From Dichotomicrobium thermohalophilum (GTDB lineage Bacteria; Pseudomonadota; Alphaproteobacteria; Rhizobiales; Rhodomicrobiaceae), in the NCBI RefSeq assembly GCF_003550175.1, contig NZ_QXDF01000002.1:248001-312000 (forward strand): a DNA stretch of 64,000 nucleotides, in the 5' to 3' direction. How positions within the stretch are numbered: position 1 is the stretch's first letter; each line of letters opens with the position of its first letter. The notes under the pieces were generated by a model. That model did not search any database, was not told the DNA's origin, and saw nothing but the letters and a program-made list of their open reading frames with translations. The translations under genes and the position numbers were made by a program. Positions 20,822 through 31,696 of this stretch are shown here, piece by piece.

Positions 20822-22039
20822 TCAACTTTGGTGTCGTTTGAAAACAAGGCACGCGTTCGTGCCGCCAAAGCCGAAACTGTTGGACATCACGCAATTCAGC
20901 TCGACGTCATCCTGCCGCTCGCGCACGATCGGCATGTCGGTCGTCTCCGGGTCCTGCTCCTCGATATGCGCTGAGGGGCAGATGAAGCCGTTGTTCATCA
21001 TCAGCAGCGAATAGATCGCCTCGTGCACGCCGGCTGCGCCGAGGCTGTGCCCGGTCAGCGATTTGGTCGCCGACAGCGGCGGGCACTTGTCGCCGAAGAC
21101 CTCGCGCAGCGCATCCAGTTCGCGCAGATCGCCGATGGGCGTGGAGGTGGCGTGCGGGTTGATGTAGTCGATTTCGCAGTCGAGCCCATCCATCGCCAGG
21201 CGCATGCAGCGCACCGCCCCTTCACCGGAGGGTTGAACCATATCGAACCCGTCGGAATTGGCACCGTACCCGACGAGTTCGCCGTAGATCTTGGCACCCC
21301 GCGCCTTGGCCCGTTCCAGCTCTTCGAGGACGACGACGCCCGCGCCGCCGGCAATTACGAAGCCGTCGCGGTTGACGTCATAGGCGCGACTGGCGGTCTC
21401 CGGTGTTTCGTTGAAACGGGAGGAGAGGGCGTTCATGCCGTCGAACAGCACGGTCAGCGTCCAGTGCAGCTCCTCGCTGCCCCCGGCGAACATCACGTCC
21501 TGCTTGCCCCACTGGATCATTTCGGCCGCGTTGCCGATGCAATGGGCCGAAGTCGAGCAGGCCGACGAGATCGAATAATTGATGCCGCGGATCTGGAAAG
21601 GCGTTGCCAGGGTGGCTGAGGCGGTGCTGGACATCGCCTTGGGGACCTCGAACGGCCCGACCTTTTTCGGTCCCTTGTCGCGGGCTGTGTCGGCCGCGCG
21701 CACGATCGCCTCGGTTGATGGTCCACCAGAGCCCATTACCAGGCCCGTGCGCTCATGCGAGATCTCGCTCTCCTCCAGTCCGGAGTCAGCGATCGCCTGC
21801 TGCATGGCGATATAGTTCCACGCGGACCCCGCGCCCATGAAGCGCCGCGTCTTGCGGTCGAGCGCCTCCTGCCAGTCGAGGGTCGGCGCTCCGTGGACCT
21901 GAGAGCGGAACCCCAGCTCGGCATACTCCTCGGCGCGCACGATGCCCGAGCGGCCTTCGCGCAGGGACTGCAGGACCTCCTCCGGATTGCTTCCGATCGA
22001 GGAGACGATCCCCATCCCCGTGACGACAACGCGTCTCAT
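20822..22039 (-). CDS. fabB: Beta-ketoacyl-ACP synthase I
   Basis: This 405-residue thiolase-fold enzyme elongates acyl chains and is needed with FabA for unsaturated fatty acids. The catalytic Cys is in [14 protein letters not shown] near 161, and the two His are in HATSTPIGD (near 299) and [12 protein letters not shown] (near 334). It starts [16 protein letters not shown], as in FabB of Rhizobiales. It lies 83 bases after fabA. The 220-base gap to fabI shows no other gene. Confidence 0.97.
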   Translation of the reverse strand: MRRVVVTGMGIVSSIGSNPEEVLQSLREGRSGIVRAEEYAELGFRSQVHGAPTLDWQEALDRKTRRFMGAGSAWNYIAMQQAIADSGLEESEISHERTGLVMGSGGPSTEAIVRAADTARDKGPKKVGPFEVPKAMSSTASATLATPFQIRGINYSISSACSTSAHCIGNAAEMIQWGKQDVMFAGGSEELHWTLTVLFDGMNALSSRFNETPETASRAYDVNRDGFVIAGGAGVVVLEELERAKARGAKIYGELVGYGANSDGFDMVQPSGEGAVRCMRLAMDGLDCEIDYINPHATSTPIGDLRELDALREVFGDKCPPLSATKSLTGHSLGAAGVHEAIYSLLMMNNGFICPSAHIEEQDPETTDMPIVRERQDDVELNCVMSNSFGFGGTNACLVFKRHQS

Positions 22040-22122
22040 GATTGCCGGAACCCTTTGTGTGTCGTGTCGACCGTTTCTCGTTGCAGTGCTCGGATGTGGC
22101 GTGCAGCGTGTGGGCGGCGGGA

Positions 22123-22674
22123 TCAGCCCTTTGCCGGCTCGGGTTCGAACAGGCCGACGCGCAAATCGCGGGCGCTGTAGATCGGTTCGCCATCGGCCTT
22201 GAGAACACCGTCAGCGATGCCGAGCGTCAGTTTGCGCATCATCGTGCGCTTGAGGTTGACGATATACTCTACCTTTTGCACGGACGGAACGACCATGCCG
22301 GAAAACTTCACCTCGCCCACGCTCAACGCGCGGCCCTTGCCCTGACCGCCGACCCAGCCAAGGAAGAAGCCCAGCAGCTGCCACATTGCGTCAAGTCCGA
22401 GGCAGCCCGGCATGACCGGATCGCCCTTGAAGTGGCAGTCGAAGAACCATAGCCCCGGCTTGACATCCAGCTCGGCGACGACCTCACCCTTGCCATGCTC
22501 GCCGCCGGTTTCGGAAATCCGTGTGATGCGGTCAAACATGAGCATCGGCGGCAGGGGCAACTGTGGATTCCCGGGACCGAACAGTTCGCCGCGGGCGCAG
22601 GCCAGCAGGTCCTCAAAGCTGTAACTGTCCCTGCGGGTGACCGTATCCGGCTGATCTTGCTTGTTTTTCAGCAA
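22123..22674 (-). CDS. fabA: 3-hydroxydecanoyl-ACP dehydratase/isomerase
   Basis: FabA dehydrates 3-hydroxyacyl-ACP and isomerises the C10 intermediate, starting unsaturated fatty acid synthesis. The 183-residue hot-dog protein has the active-site His in [20 protein letters not shown] near 76 and the Asp shortly after. I chose TTG 22674, because AGAGGA (22681-22686) lies 6 bases before it and the length then matches the family. An ATG at 22731 in the same frame adds 19 unlike residues. It is divergent from irr. Confidence 0.95.
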   Translation of the reverse strand: MLKNKQDQPDTVTRRDSYSFEDLLACARGELFGPGNPQLPLPPMLMFDRITRISETGGEHGKGEVVAELDVKPGLWFFDCHFKGDPVMPGCLGLDAMWQLLGFFLGWVGGQGKGRALSVGEVKFSGMVVPSVQKVEYIVNLKRTMMRKLTLGIADGVLKADGEPIYSARDLRVGLFEPEPAKG

Positions 22675-22801
22675 CCGTTGTCCTCTTTCGTCCGGTATCC
22701 TTCTAACATTGCCGCTCAGATGGCGTTTCAATCGGTTCTATCACACCCGAACAGCGAAAAAAAACCCGCATGCGCGCATCGCCGCAGGCGCAAGGCCATA
22801 C

Positions 22802-22830
22802 TTGCTATGGCCCAGGCTGATGATTATACT
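22802..22830 (+). promoter_or_regulatory. Probable promoter of irr
   Basis: TTGCTA (22802-22807) and TATACT (22825-22830) are separated by exactly 17 bases, giving a start near 22837 and a leader of about 50 bases. A TTGACA at 22853-22858 has no -10 partner and was not chosen. Confidence 0.5.
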
Positions 22831-22886
22831 GTATGCTAACGATTTGTGCGGTTTGACAAGAGTGAAACGCTGTCTGCTGAGGACAA

Positions 22887-23309
22887 ATGAGCGCCCCGGC
22901 CAAAATTTGCGACGTACATCAGAAACTCTCTGCTGCCGGCCTTCGGCCGACCCGTCAGCGTATTGCGCTTGGCGGGCTTCTGTTCGGCTCGGGTGATCGG
23001 CATGTGACCGCCGAGGAGCTTCACGCGGAGGCCGAGCGCGCAGGCGTGCGGGTCTCTCTTGCGACGGTTTACAACACCCTTCATCAATTCACCGGGGCCG
23101 GCCTGCTGCGCGAGGTGGCCATTGAGGGGTCTAAGACCTATTTCGACACGAACACCTCGGACCATTACCACTTCTATATCGAGAACAACGGTGAGCTGAT
23201 CGACATCGACGAGCAGATCAGCATCGGCCAGTTGCCGGAGGTCCCTGCAGGCAAGCGCGTGTCCCGTGTCGACGTGCTGATTCGCCTCGTGGACAGCAAG
23301 GACGAGTAG
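22887..23309 (+). CDS. irr: Iron response regulator Irr (Fur superfamily)
   Basis: Irr represses haem and iron genes in Rhizobiales and Rhodobacterales and is tuned by haem. The 140-residue protein has the Fur winged-helix (LRPTRQRIALGGLLFG near 17-32, then VSLATVYNTLHQF near 55-67). A histidine stretch, DHYHFYIEN near 91-99, matches the Irr haem-sensing HxH region. The N-terminal haem regulatory Cys-Pro motif of Bradyrhizobium Irr is absent, as in many other Irr proteins. It lies divergent from fabA, a conserved Rhizobiales arrangement. Confidence 0.93.
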   Translation: MSAPAKICDVHQKLSAAGLRPTRQRIALGGLLFGSGDRHVTAEELHAEAERAGVRVSLATVYNTLHQFTGAGLLREVAIEGSKTYFDTNTSDHYHFYIENNGELIDIDEQISIGQLPEVPAGKRVSRVDVLIRLVDSKDE

Positions 23310-23318
23310 GGGGCAGGG

Positions 23319-24065
23319 CTAACGCCCACCCGCCACGTCCAACAGTGAGCCGGTGCAGTAGCTCGCGTCTTCAGACATAAGCCACATGATGGAGAGCGCC
23401 ACTTCTTCTGCGGTGCCGCCCCGGCCTATGGGAACAGTCGCGCCCAGCCGGTCCACGCGCCCGGGCTCTCCGCCTGCTGCGTGGATGTCAGTGTAGATCA
23501 AGCCGGGTCGCACCGCGTTGACACGCACGCCTTCTGCGGCGACCTCCTTTGAGAGCCCAAGCGTCAGCGTGTCGAGCGCCCCCTTCGATGCGGCGTAATC
23601 GATATACTCCCACGGGGAGCCAATCCGGGAGGCGGCCGACGACACATTGACGATGGTTCCGCCTTGCCCGCCGTGGGCGGTGGACATCCGCCGCACCGCC
23701 TCGCGCGCACAGAGGAACGCGCCGGTGATATTCGTGGCGAACACGCGGGCGAACCGGTCGGCCGACATCTGATCCAGACGTGTCTGCTGCTCCAGAATTC
23801 CGGCATTGTTGACCAGCCCGTCCAGCCGCCCGTATTCGCGGTCAACCGTTTCGAACACGCGCAGCACATCCTCTTCCCGCGACACATCGCCCTGCGCGAT
23901 GAAAGCGCGTCCGCCGTTCGCGGAAATCTCCTCGACGATACGGCGTGCAGCGAACTCGTCCGAGCGGTAATTCACGCACACGGTCCAGCCGCGCTGGACG
24001 GCGATGCGGGCGGTGGCGGCGCCAATCCCCTTGCTGGCGCCGGTGATGAGCATGACCTTGTCCAT
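23319..24065 (-). CDS. SDR-family NAD(P)-dependent oxidoreductase
   Basis: This 248-residue short-chain dehydrogenase shows the cofactor motif TGASKGIG near 8-15, NNAG near 87, the catalytic Ser in IVNVSSAASRIG, and the YxxxK pair (Y-A-A-S-K near 157-161). After the K it carries VRVNAVRPGLIYTDIHA. It resembles sugar or 3-oxoacyl reductases of the FabG-like class. The substrate is unknown. It converges with irr, 9 bases apart. Confidence 0.9.
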   Translation of the reverse strand: MDKVMLITGASKGIGAATARIAVQRGWTVCVNYRSDEFAARRIVEEISANGGRAFIAQGDVSREEDVLRVFETVDREYGRLDGLVNNAGILEQQTRLDQMSADRFARVFATNITGAFLCAREAVRRMSTAHGGQGGTIVNVSSAASRIGSPWEYIDYAASKGALDTLTLGLSKEVAAEGVRVNAVRPGLIYTDIHAAGGEPGRVDRLGATVPIGRGGTAEEVALSIMWLMSEDASYCTGSLLDVAGGR

Positions 24066-24086
24066 TCGCTTAGCCCTTCCTCGCGC

Positions 24087-24638
24087 TTAGTCGATGGTCT
24101 CGCGCGGATAAACGCCCCAAAGGCTATCCTGCTTGATCCAGCCGCGAATGTCGCGCGTGACAACCTCGCACCAGGTCCCGTCGCAGGACATGATGTTGAC
24201 CAGCACGCGCGGCCCGACCCGAGAGATGACCGGGCTGGACTTGTCATCTTCGGCCCGCAGCGGGAAGGTCCGGCTCTCCTTCGCCTTGATCCACGGCGCG
24301 ACCAGGGCCGTGCGCCGCCCGCTGAGAAGCGAGCCGAGCACCCAGCCCTCCGCGCCCTCACTGTCGCGGATCTGGCGCCACGCATCGAACTCCGCGATGA
24401 TCTCCACCGGAAGTCCCGCGCGCAGGAACACCCAGGCGATCTCGTGGTCATAGCCCGGTCCGCGGCGCACATTGACCTTGTTCGCCTTCAAGCTGACAAA
24501 GCGCGGCAGCGGCAGGCCGCTTTCGCCCGTCTCGCGCTGGATCTGCGCGCCCGTCGGCGGGACCGCCAAAACCGCGGTCGCTACGGCGCAAAGGATGACG
24601 AACCGTGCCACGCCGATATTCTTCCGCCGCCGCCCCAT
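24087..24638 (-). CDS. Exported bacterial SH3-domain protein
   Basis: This 183-residue protein has a cleavable-looking signal peptide (RFVILCAVATAVLAV then an Ala-rich site near 30). It is followed by two bacterial SH3-like repeats: ANKVNVRRGPGYDHEIAWVF with EGWVLGSLL, then RVGPRVLVNIMSCDGTWCEV with RGWIKQDSLWGVYP. Such proteins usually bind cell-wall peptides. I chose ATG 24638 because GAGGGA lies upstream and the signal peptide begins there; the frame remains open to 24779. It is divergent from the hydroxyacid dehydrogenase gene. Confidence 0.88.
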   Translation of the reverse strand: MGRRRKNIGVARFVILCAVATAVLAVPPTGAQIQRETGESGLPLPRFVSLKANKVNVRRGPGYDHEIAWVFLRAGLPVEIIAEFDAWRQIRDSEGAEGWVLGSLLSGRRTALVAPWIKAKESRTFPLRAEDDKSSPVISRVGPRVLVNIMSCDGTWCEVVTRDIRGWIKQDSLWGVYPRETID

Positions 24639-24886
24639 CACAGATCGTCCCTCAAGCCATTTCCTTTTCGTGCCCCGGCACCCTTCGGTGCTTCGGGCAT
24701 CCGGCCTGGTCCAGCCTGGTTGCCCGCGACAAGATCGCCCGGCTGGTGCCGCTCTGGCGTCACCGCGTCTTTCCGGCACATAATAGTTGCGATAAACAAG
24801 CCGTCATGCTCCTTTCGCGGCACCGACTTGCGCGGTCCCGCGTCGAACATCGAAACGCCCAACGCCGCAGAGCCTGAGAGTTCCAC

Positions 24887-25876
24887 ATGAATGCCTCCAA
24901 ACCGCTGGTCATCGTCACGCGCAAGCTGCCCCAGATGGTCGAAGTCCGCATGCGCGAGTTGTTCGATGCTCGCCTGAACGCGGATGACCGCCCGATGACG
25001 AAAGCCGAACTCATCGAGGCGGTCGAAACGGCGGATGTGCTGGTGCCCACGGTCACCGACAAGATCGACCGGGAGGTGCTGAGCAGAGCCGGGCCGAATC
25101 TCAAACTCATCGCCAATTTCGGAACTGGCGTGGACAATATCGACATCGAGACGGCGCGCAACCGCGGTATCACCATTACCAACACCCCCGGCGTGCTGAC
25201 CGAGGACACCGCCGACATGACCATGGCGCTGATCCTGGCCGTGCCGCGCCGGCTGCTGGAAGGCGCGACGCTTCTGAAGAACCAGCAGGACTGGCCGGGC
25301 TGGTCGCCCACCTGGATGCTGGGCCATCGCATCTACGGCAAGCGACTCGGCATCATCGGCATGGGCCGGATCGGCACCGCCGTGGCGCGGCGGGCAAAGG
25401 CGTTCGGACTGTCGATCCACTATCACAACCGCCGTCCGGTGCCCGAGCCGATCGAGCAGGAGCTGGAGGCGACCTATTGGGAAAGCCTCGACCAGATGCT
25501 TGCGCACATGGACATCATCTCGGTCAACTGCCCCCACACCCCCGCGACCTACCACCTGCTCTCCGCGCGGCGGCTGAAGCTGATCAAACCGGACGCGTAC
25601 ATCGTCAACACGTCGCGCGGCGAGGTCATCGACGAAAACGCACTAGCCCGGCTGATCGACAACGGCGAGATCGCTGGGGCAGGGCTGGATGTGTTCGAGC
25701 ACGAACCGGCGATCAACCCGCGCCTGCTGAACAACCGCCGCGTCGTCGCCCTGCCGCATATGGGTTCGGCAACCATCGAAGGTCGTATCGACATGGGCGA
25801 GAAGGTCATCATCAACATCAAGACGTTCATGGACGGGCACGCGCCGCCGGACCGGGTGTTTCCGGCGATGTTATGA
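24887..25876 (+). CDS. gyaR: D-2-hydroxyacid dehydrogenase (glyoxylate/hydroxypyruvate reductase type)
   Basis: The predicted role is NAD(P)H reduction of glyoxylate to glycolate and/or hydroxypyruvate to D-glycerate. The 329-residue protein has the NAD-binding loop GIIGMGRIGTAVARRAKAFG near 157-176. The catalytic Arg is in NTSRGEVID, the Glu in FEHEPAINPRLL and the His in ALPHMGSAT. With sgaA and serC in the same window it fits glyoxylate and serine interconversion. Exact substrate preference is inferred. Confidence 0.87.
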   Translation: MNASKPLVIVTRKLPQMVEVRMRELFDARLNADDRPMTKAELIEAVETADVLVPTVTDKIDREVLSRAGPNLKLIANFGTGVDNIDIETARNRGITITNTPGVLTEDTADMTMALILAVPRRLLEGATLLKNQQDWPGWSPTWMLGHRIYGKRLGIIGMGRIGTAVARRAKAFGLSIHYHNRRPVPEPIEQELEATYWESLDQMLAHMDIISVNCPHTPATYHLLSARRLKLIKPDAYIVNTSRGEVIDENALARLIDNGEIAGAGLDVFEHEPAINPRLLNNRRVVALPHMGSATIEGRIDMGEKVIINIKTFMDGHAPPDRVFPAML

Positions 25877-25900
25877 AGCGTGGTCTGATCAGCGGAAAGA

Positions 25901-25988
25901 CGTCATGCCCGTGCTTGACACGGGCATCCATTGCCGCGAGTTGCCGAGATCTGTTGCCTGGGTTGCCGGGTCGAGCCCGGCAACGACG
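25901..25988. repeat. Dispersed intergenic palindromic repeat, copy 1
   Basis: This 88-base unit holds two hairpins: ATGCCCGTG/CACGGGCAT around a 5-base loop (25905-25927), and TTGCCGGG/CCCGGCAA around a 5-base loop (25963-25983). The ends are CGTC and ACGACG. A second, longer copy is at 31697-31831 and shares its first 17 bases and a 15-base internal block. Confidence 0.8.
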
Positions 25989-26079
25989 CAGGCGGGGCAA
26001 GCTTGATTAGCTCAATACTTGTTCCGTTCAGCACGTTTCGACGCAATATCGAGGCATTTTAAATTGTGATGGGGGGCAA

Positions 26080-26532
26080 ATGGATTTTTCCGAGCATTTC
26101 CAGACGCTGGTCATGGTTAGTAACAAGGTTGACGGCCTGTGGCAGATGTATATCGGCGTGCATCTGGGCATCTTCTGGCTGCTGTTCTTCATGCGCCGGC
26201 CGCTGCTGGCCATCGAGCGCTTTATCGCGCTGATTGCCTACACCTTCTTCTCCGCGATCAACGGCAAGGCGATGATCGACACCTATGCGCTGCTCGACAA
26301 CTTGCGGACCGATCTGCTGGCCAACTTCCCCGAGGCGATCGCGCGTGTGCCGGACACCGCCGCGCTGATGCAGAGCGTCAATTACGGCGACCGGATGCCG
26401 CTGATCCTGATCAGCCACGGGCTGGCCTGGGCGTTTGTGGTGCTGACGCTGGCGTTCCGCAACCAGATGATCAAGGCGTATCAGCGCCAGTTTCCGGGGC
26501 ATGCAGAACCGGCCCGCGCGGCGGCGGAGTAG
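26080..26532 (+). CDS. Membrane protein of unknown function
   Basis: I do not recognise this 150-residue protein. It has an amphipathic start, two adjacent hydrophobic helices (about 23-38 and 47-60) around a basic MRRPLLAIERF loop, a polar middle (about 65-108), and a third helix (about 110-128). A strong GGGGGG stretch precedes ATG 26080. It lies just upstream of the CtrA-like box and ccrM, on the same strand. Confidence 0.75.
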   Translation: MDFSEHFQTLVMVSNKVDGLWQMYIGVHLGIFWLLFFMRRPLLAIERFIALIAYTFFSAINGKAMIDTYALLDNLRTDLLANFPEAIARVPDTAALMQSVNYGDRMPLILISHGLAWAFVVLTLAFRNQMIKAYQRQFPGHAEPARAAAE

Positions 26533-26538
26533 GCTTTT

Positions 26539-26583
26539 TTAACCCATCGTTAACCCACGCGCGCATGATTTTGTGATTAAAAT
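26539..26583 (+). promoter_or_regulatory. CtrA-like box and -10 element upstream of ccrM
   Basis: TTAA (26539-26542), seven bases, TTAA (26550-26553) is an exact TTAA-N7-TTAA, the recognition motif of the cell-cycle regulator CtrA. A TAAAAT (26578-26583) follows 24 bases later and could be the -10. The ccrM ATG is 122 bases past the box. CtrA control of ccrM is established in Caulobacter; here it is inferred from the motif and its position. Confidence 0.6.
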
Positions 26584-26585
26584 GA

Positions 26586-28498
<1,913 letters not shown>

Positions 28499-28506
28499 AC
28501 GTCGTG

Positions 28507-28611
28507 GTCATTGCGAGGCCCGGAGGACCGAAGCAATCTAGCGTTGGAGCCGGAAGCTGGATTGCGTCGTCGCTGCGCGCCGGCCTTCGGCTCCGCTTCG
28601 CTCGCAATGAC
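28507..28611. repeat. Dispersed intergenic inverted-repeat element
   Basis: GTCATTGCGAG (28507-28517) and its exact complement CTCGCAATGAC (28601-28611) bound this 105-base unit. An inner pair (GCAATCTAGC and GCTGGATTGC) matches at 9 of 10 positions. It lies between the convergent dddL and TPR-methyltransferase genes. Its layout resembles known bidirectional intergenic repeats of alphaproteobacteria. Confidence 0.75.
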
Positions 28612-28635
28612 TCACCTTGGAGCGGCTTGCGCGGG

Positions 28636-30414
28636 TCAGTCGGCCGGGGCGCACCAGAAGGTGTACATGCCGTCAAAGGTGCGCGGGTTCTCCCGCTCGA
28701 ACGCCGCCCAATCTTCCAGCCGGCCAGGCCACGGGCTATCCGGGAAAGTCTGCAGGAACGTCCGCACGACAAGCCCGGGCAGCGCGAAGCCCGCGAACTG
28801 CAGCTTCTGCTCATCGAGGAAGCTGGCGATCTCATCAAGACTGAAGCTGACTTCCTGCGGGTGCAGGACAAGATCGCGGAACTCGTTGAGCGTGTAGAAG
28901 TCCTGGGAATCGAACAGCGTCTCGTCCGTGCGGTCCTCGATCAGCGCCGCGCGGAAGGCCCGCGCCTCGGCATCCGTGCAGCCCGGGCCCGGGTAGGCGG
29001 GATGCTCGCGCACCGGCCCCAGATTGGCCCGCGACACCTTGCTGTAGAGCCCGACCAGCATGAGCCCGCCGGGCGCGAGGCGGTCGAGCAGCGCGCGCCA
29101 CCCCGCGAAAGGGTCGGCCATATGGTGCAGAACGCCGACCGCTTCGATGATGTGATACGGACCGCTGTCCGCTGGTAGCGACAGAATATCAGCCTGTGCG
29201 AAGGTGACATTATCAACGCCCAGGCGCTGTGCCATCCACTGGCCATAGGCCAGGCTGGGCCGGCTGAGGTCGATGGCAGTGACGCGTGCCGCCGGTCCGT
29301 AACTCGTGGCCGAGGCGATGGCCTGCTGTCCCGTGCCGGCACCTGCGATCAGCGCCTCGAACGGCTCGTCCAGGAAGCCGAGCCGCGCGTCCGGGAAGAA
29401 ACGCGAGAGCGTGCGCCTCGCCCGGCCGCGGGCTGGCATATGCAGGCTCGTCCAGCGCGGATACGGGCTTGTCTGGTATTGCGCGGCGACCTTTTTCGAG
29501 ACGGGGTCGTCGATTGCGCCGAGCATGGGGATCTTCTCGGCGATCTGCGCGCGCTGGGTCTCGGCCTCCAGCAGAGGCTTGAGCATCTCGCCGAGCGCCT
29601 TCGGCCGCATTTTCTGGCAGTCGGCGGGCGAGAGATGCGGCGCGGCAACCTCGCGGACGGGCGCGTACAGCAAGTGCAGTAACAGGAGGCGCCCGGCGTC
29701 GGCGTCGCCGTCCTTCACAGCCGGCCAGTCGATCTCCAGCGACGCGAGTTGCTCATCTTCCTCGGGCGTAGTCCGAAAAACGTGATCGTTGAGCTGGCAC
29801 TGCTGCGCAAGTGCAACCGCGAAGGCGAAGAGATCGCGGTCGGTGAAACGCTCAGCCGGCACGTCCAGCAGCAGCGCGCGGCGCAGGCCGGTCAGCAGCC
29901 ACTCGACATCGATGGATTTGTTGACACCGCTGGCGAGCGCGCGGTGCAGCAGCGGTTCGGCCAGCACATCCGCTGTGCGCTTGACCACCAGCGCGCTGGG
30001 GTCTGTCTGCGCCACGAGCCCGCGGGCATCCCGCAGATAGGCAATGGCGACTTCCGACAGCCGCTGACGGTCAACGTTGGGCGCGGCGAGCGCCGCCTTC
30101 AGGCCGGCCGGATCAAGGTCGCTGTATTCATCCAGTCCGAAGATGCGCACGATACGCGACAGGCTGCGCGTAGCCGTGTCGTCATCGGGCTTGAGCTTGA
30201 CCGCGCGCGTCAGGTTGGCGATCGCCGCGTCGATTTCGCCGATGCGCTCCTGCGTCCGGGCGAGCTTCACGAGCGGCGCGGCGTTGCGCGGCTCGGTGCG
30301 GTGGGCTTTCTCGAAGAATTGCCGCGCGCGCAGAAGGCGCCCCGCCTCGAGCTCGCGGGTGCCGAGCGCCATCCAGTTGGAGCGCCGCGCCGGACGCTTG
30401 CCTAGCCGCGCCAT
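28636..30414 (-). CDS. TPR-repeat protein with SAM-dependent methyltransferase domain
   Basis: This 592-residue protein has TPR-like helices at about 15-100 (RARQFFEKAHRTEPRNAAPL and following). A helical middle region and a class I methyltransferase domain follow, with the SAM loop FEALIAGAGTGQQ near 355. Later segments are DNVTFAQADILSLP and the post-motif IIEAVGVLHHMADP. The substrate is unknown; TPR-fused methyltransferases often act on proteins or glycans. It is probably transcribed separately from leuD, which ends 17 bases upstream of its start. Confidence 0.88.
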   Translation of the reverse strand: MARLGKRPARRSNWMALGTRELEAGRLLRARQFFEKAHRTEPRNAAPLVKLARTQERIGEIDAAIANLTRAVKLKPDDDTATRSLSRIVRIFGLDEYSDLDPAGLKAALAAPNVDRQRLSEVAIAYLRDARGLVAQTDPSALVVKRTADVLAEPLLHRALASGVNKSIDVEWLLTGLRRALLLDVPAERFTDRDLFAFAVALAQQCQLNDHVFRTTPEEDEQLASLEIDWPAVKDGDADAGRLLLLHLLYAPVREVAAPHLSPADCQKMRPKALGEMLKPLLEAETQRAQIAEKIPMLGAIDDPVSKKVAAQYQTSPYPRWTSLHMPARGRARRTLSRFFPDARLGFLDEPFEALIAGAGTGQQAIASATSYGPAARVTAIDLSRPSLAYGQWMAQRLGVDNVTFAQADILSLPADSGPYHIIEAVGVLHHMADPFAGWRALLDRLAPGGLMLVGLYSKVSRANLGPVREHPAYPGPGCTDAEARAFRAALIEDRTDETLFDSQDFYTLNEFRDLVLHPQEVSFSLDEIASFLDEQKLQFAGFALPGLVVRTFLQTFPDSPWPGRLEDWAAFERENPRTFDGMYTFWCAPAD

Positions 30415-30430
30415 GAGCGATCCGCTCGAC

Positions 30431-31036
30431 CTACAGCCACGGGCGGGCGGCTTGCGCGCGTTCCTCGTAGCCGGCGATCTTGTCGGCCCGTTCCATCGTC
30501 AGGCCGATATCGTCCAGCCCTTCGAGGAGGCACTTCTTGCGGAACGGGTCGATGTCGAAGGCGATCGTGCCGCCGTCCGGGCCGGTTATGGTCTGGTTTT
30601 CGAGGTCGACAGTCAGCGTTGCATTCGCCCCGCGCGAAGCGTCGTCGAGCAGCTTGTCGATGTCCTCTTGCGGCAGGCGGATCGGCAGGATGCCGTTCTT
30701 GAAGCAGTTGTTGTAGAAGATGTCGGCAAAGCTCGGCGCGATGATGCAGCGGATGCCGAAGTCCAGAAGCGCCCAGGGGGCGTGCTCCCGGCTGGAGCCG
30801 CAGCCGAAATTATCGCCGGCGATCAGGATCTTGGCATTGCGGTAAGCCGGCTTGTTCAGCACGAAATCCGGGTTCTCGTTGCCGTTCTCGTCAAAGCGCA
30901 TCTCGTGGAACAGGTGCTTGCCCAGCCCGGTGCGCTTGATGGTCTTAAGGAACTGCTTGGGGATGATCATGTCGGTGTCGACGTTGATCATCGGCAACGG
31001 CGCCGGCACGCCGGTCAACGTGGTGAACTTTTCCAT
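30431..31036 (-). CDS. leuD: 3-isopropylmalate dehydratase small subunit
   Basis: LeuD, with LeuC, isomerises 2- to 3-isopropylmalate in leucine synthesis. The 201-residue swivel-domain protein shows [14 protein letters not shown] near 20 and the diagnostic [18 protein letters not shown] near 72. I chose ATG 31036, the normal family start MEKFTTLTG. The frame is open to 31111, but that extension overlaps the gene upstream. leuC and leuB are not in the window. Confidence 0.97.
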   Translation of the reverse strand: MEKFTTLTGVPAPLPMINVDTDMIIPKQFLKTIKRTGLGKHLFHEMRFDENGNENPDFVLNKPAYRNAKILIAGDNFGCGSSREHAPWALLDFGIRCIIAPSFADIFYNNCFKNGILPIRLPQEDIDKLLDDASRGANATLTVDLENQTITGPDGGTIAFDIDPFRKKCLLEGLDDIGLTMERADKIAGYEERAQAARPWL

Positions 31037-31107
31037 GGCTCGTTTGTCTCGGTTGTTTTTGCGTTTCAGCACACCTAGCGCAGATTGCGCGCCCGGCCAA
31101 GGGGCGA

Positions 31108-31641
31108 TCACAGGGCGGTATTCGCTACCGGCGAATCCGAGAAGCAGGCGCGGATGTATTCGCAGCGCTTCGGCCCGGCCGGATGCCGCGGGCTGGCCTT
31201 TGCCTGCCCGATGAAGCCGCAGATGGTGTCCACGCCCTGCGCATCAAGCCAGCCCTCGCGGCGGCCCTTGCGCACGGCATAGCAGTCCGCCGCAAGCTCG
31301 CCACGCCCGACATACTGATGTGCGCATTCATGTGCATAGACATATCGCTTTAGCGTCATCGGCAGCTTGGAGAAGCGTTTCTCGTTCAGGATCAGGAACC
31401 CGTAATAGGCAGCTGCGTAGTCATCCAGCGTATCGGCCACGACCGTAGGGCGATGGCCGCAAGAGAACCTCGCGCCGTCGATCTCAAGGGCGCCAGCGGG
31501 AACGATTTCGCCCTTGCCTTCGATAAACGCCAGATACTGCTCCGGCGTCGGGTCAGCATAAAGGTGGCGCAAGGCGGCGGTCGCGGCCAGCCCGGCAGCC
31601 GTCACCCCGCCAATCAGCGCGATCGCCAGCAATGTGCGCAT
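31108..31641 (-). CDS. Exported cysteine-rich protein with HExxH motif, unknown
   Basis: I do not recognise this 177-residue protein. It starts with a signal or anchor helix (about 3-23). A zinc-peptidase-like site follows: [20 protein letters not shown] near 102-121, that is HExxH with a downstream Glu/Asp. Six cysteines are spread over the mature part, suggesting disulfides in the periplasm. Peptidase activity is an inference from the motif only. It is upstream of leuD on the same strand. Confidence 0.75.
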   Translation of the reverse strand: MRTLLAIALIGGVTAAGLAATAALRHLYADPTPEQYLAFIEGKGEIVPAGALEIDGARFSCGHRPTVVADTLDDYAAAYYGFLILNEKRFSKLPMTLKRYVYAHECAHQYVGRGELAADCYAVRKGRREGWLDAQGVDTICGFIGQAKASPRHPAGPKRCEYIRACFSDSPVANTAL

Positions 31642-31696
31642 GCTTCCTATTTTCCCAGCCGAGTCGTTTCAGAAGGTTCCCAATCGACCAGTGCTA

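Noticed and set aside
22853-22858. TTGACA near irr as its -35
   Set aside because: No acceptable -10 lies 15-19 bases downstream; the TTGCTA/TATACT pair fits better.
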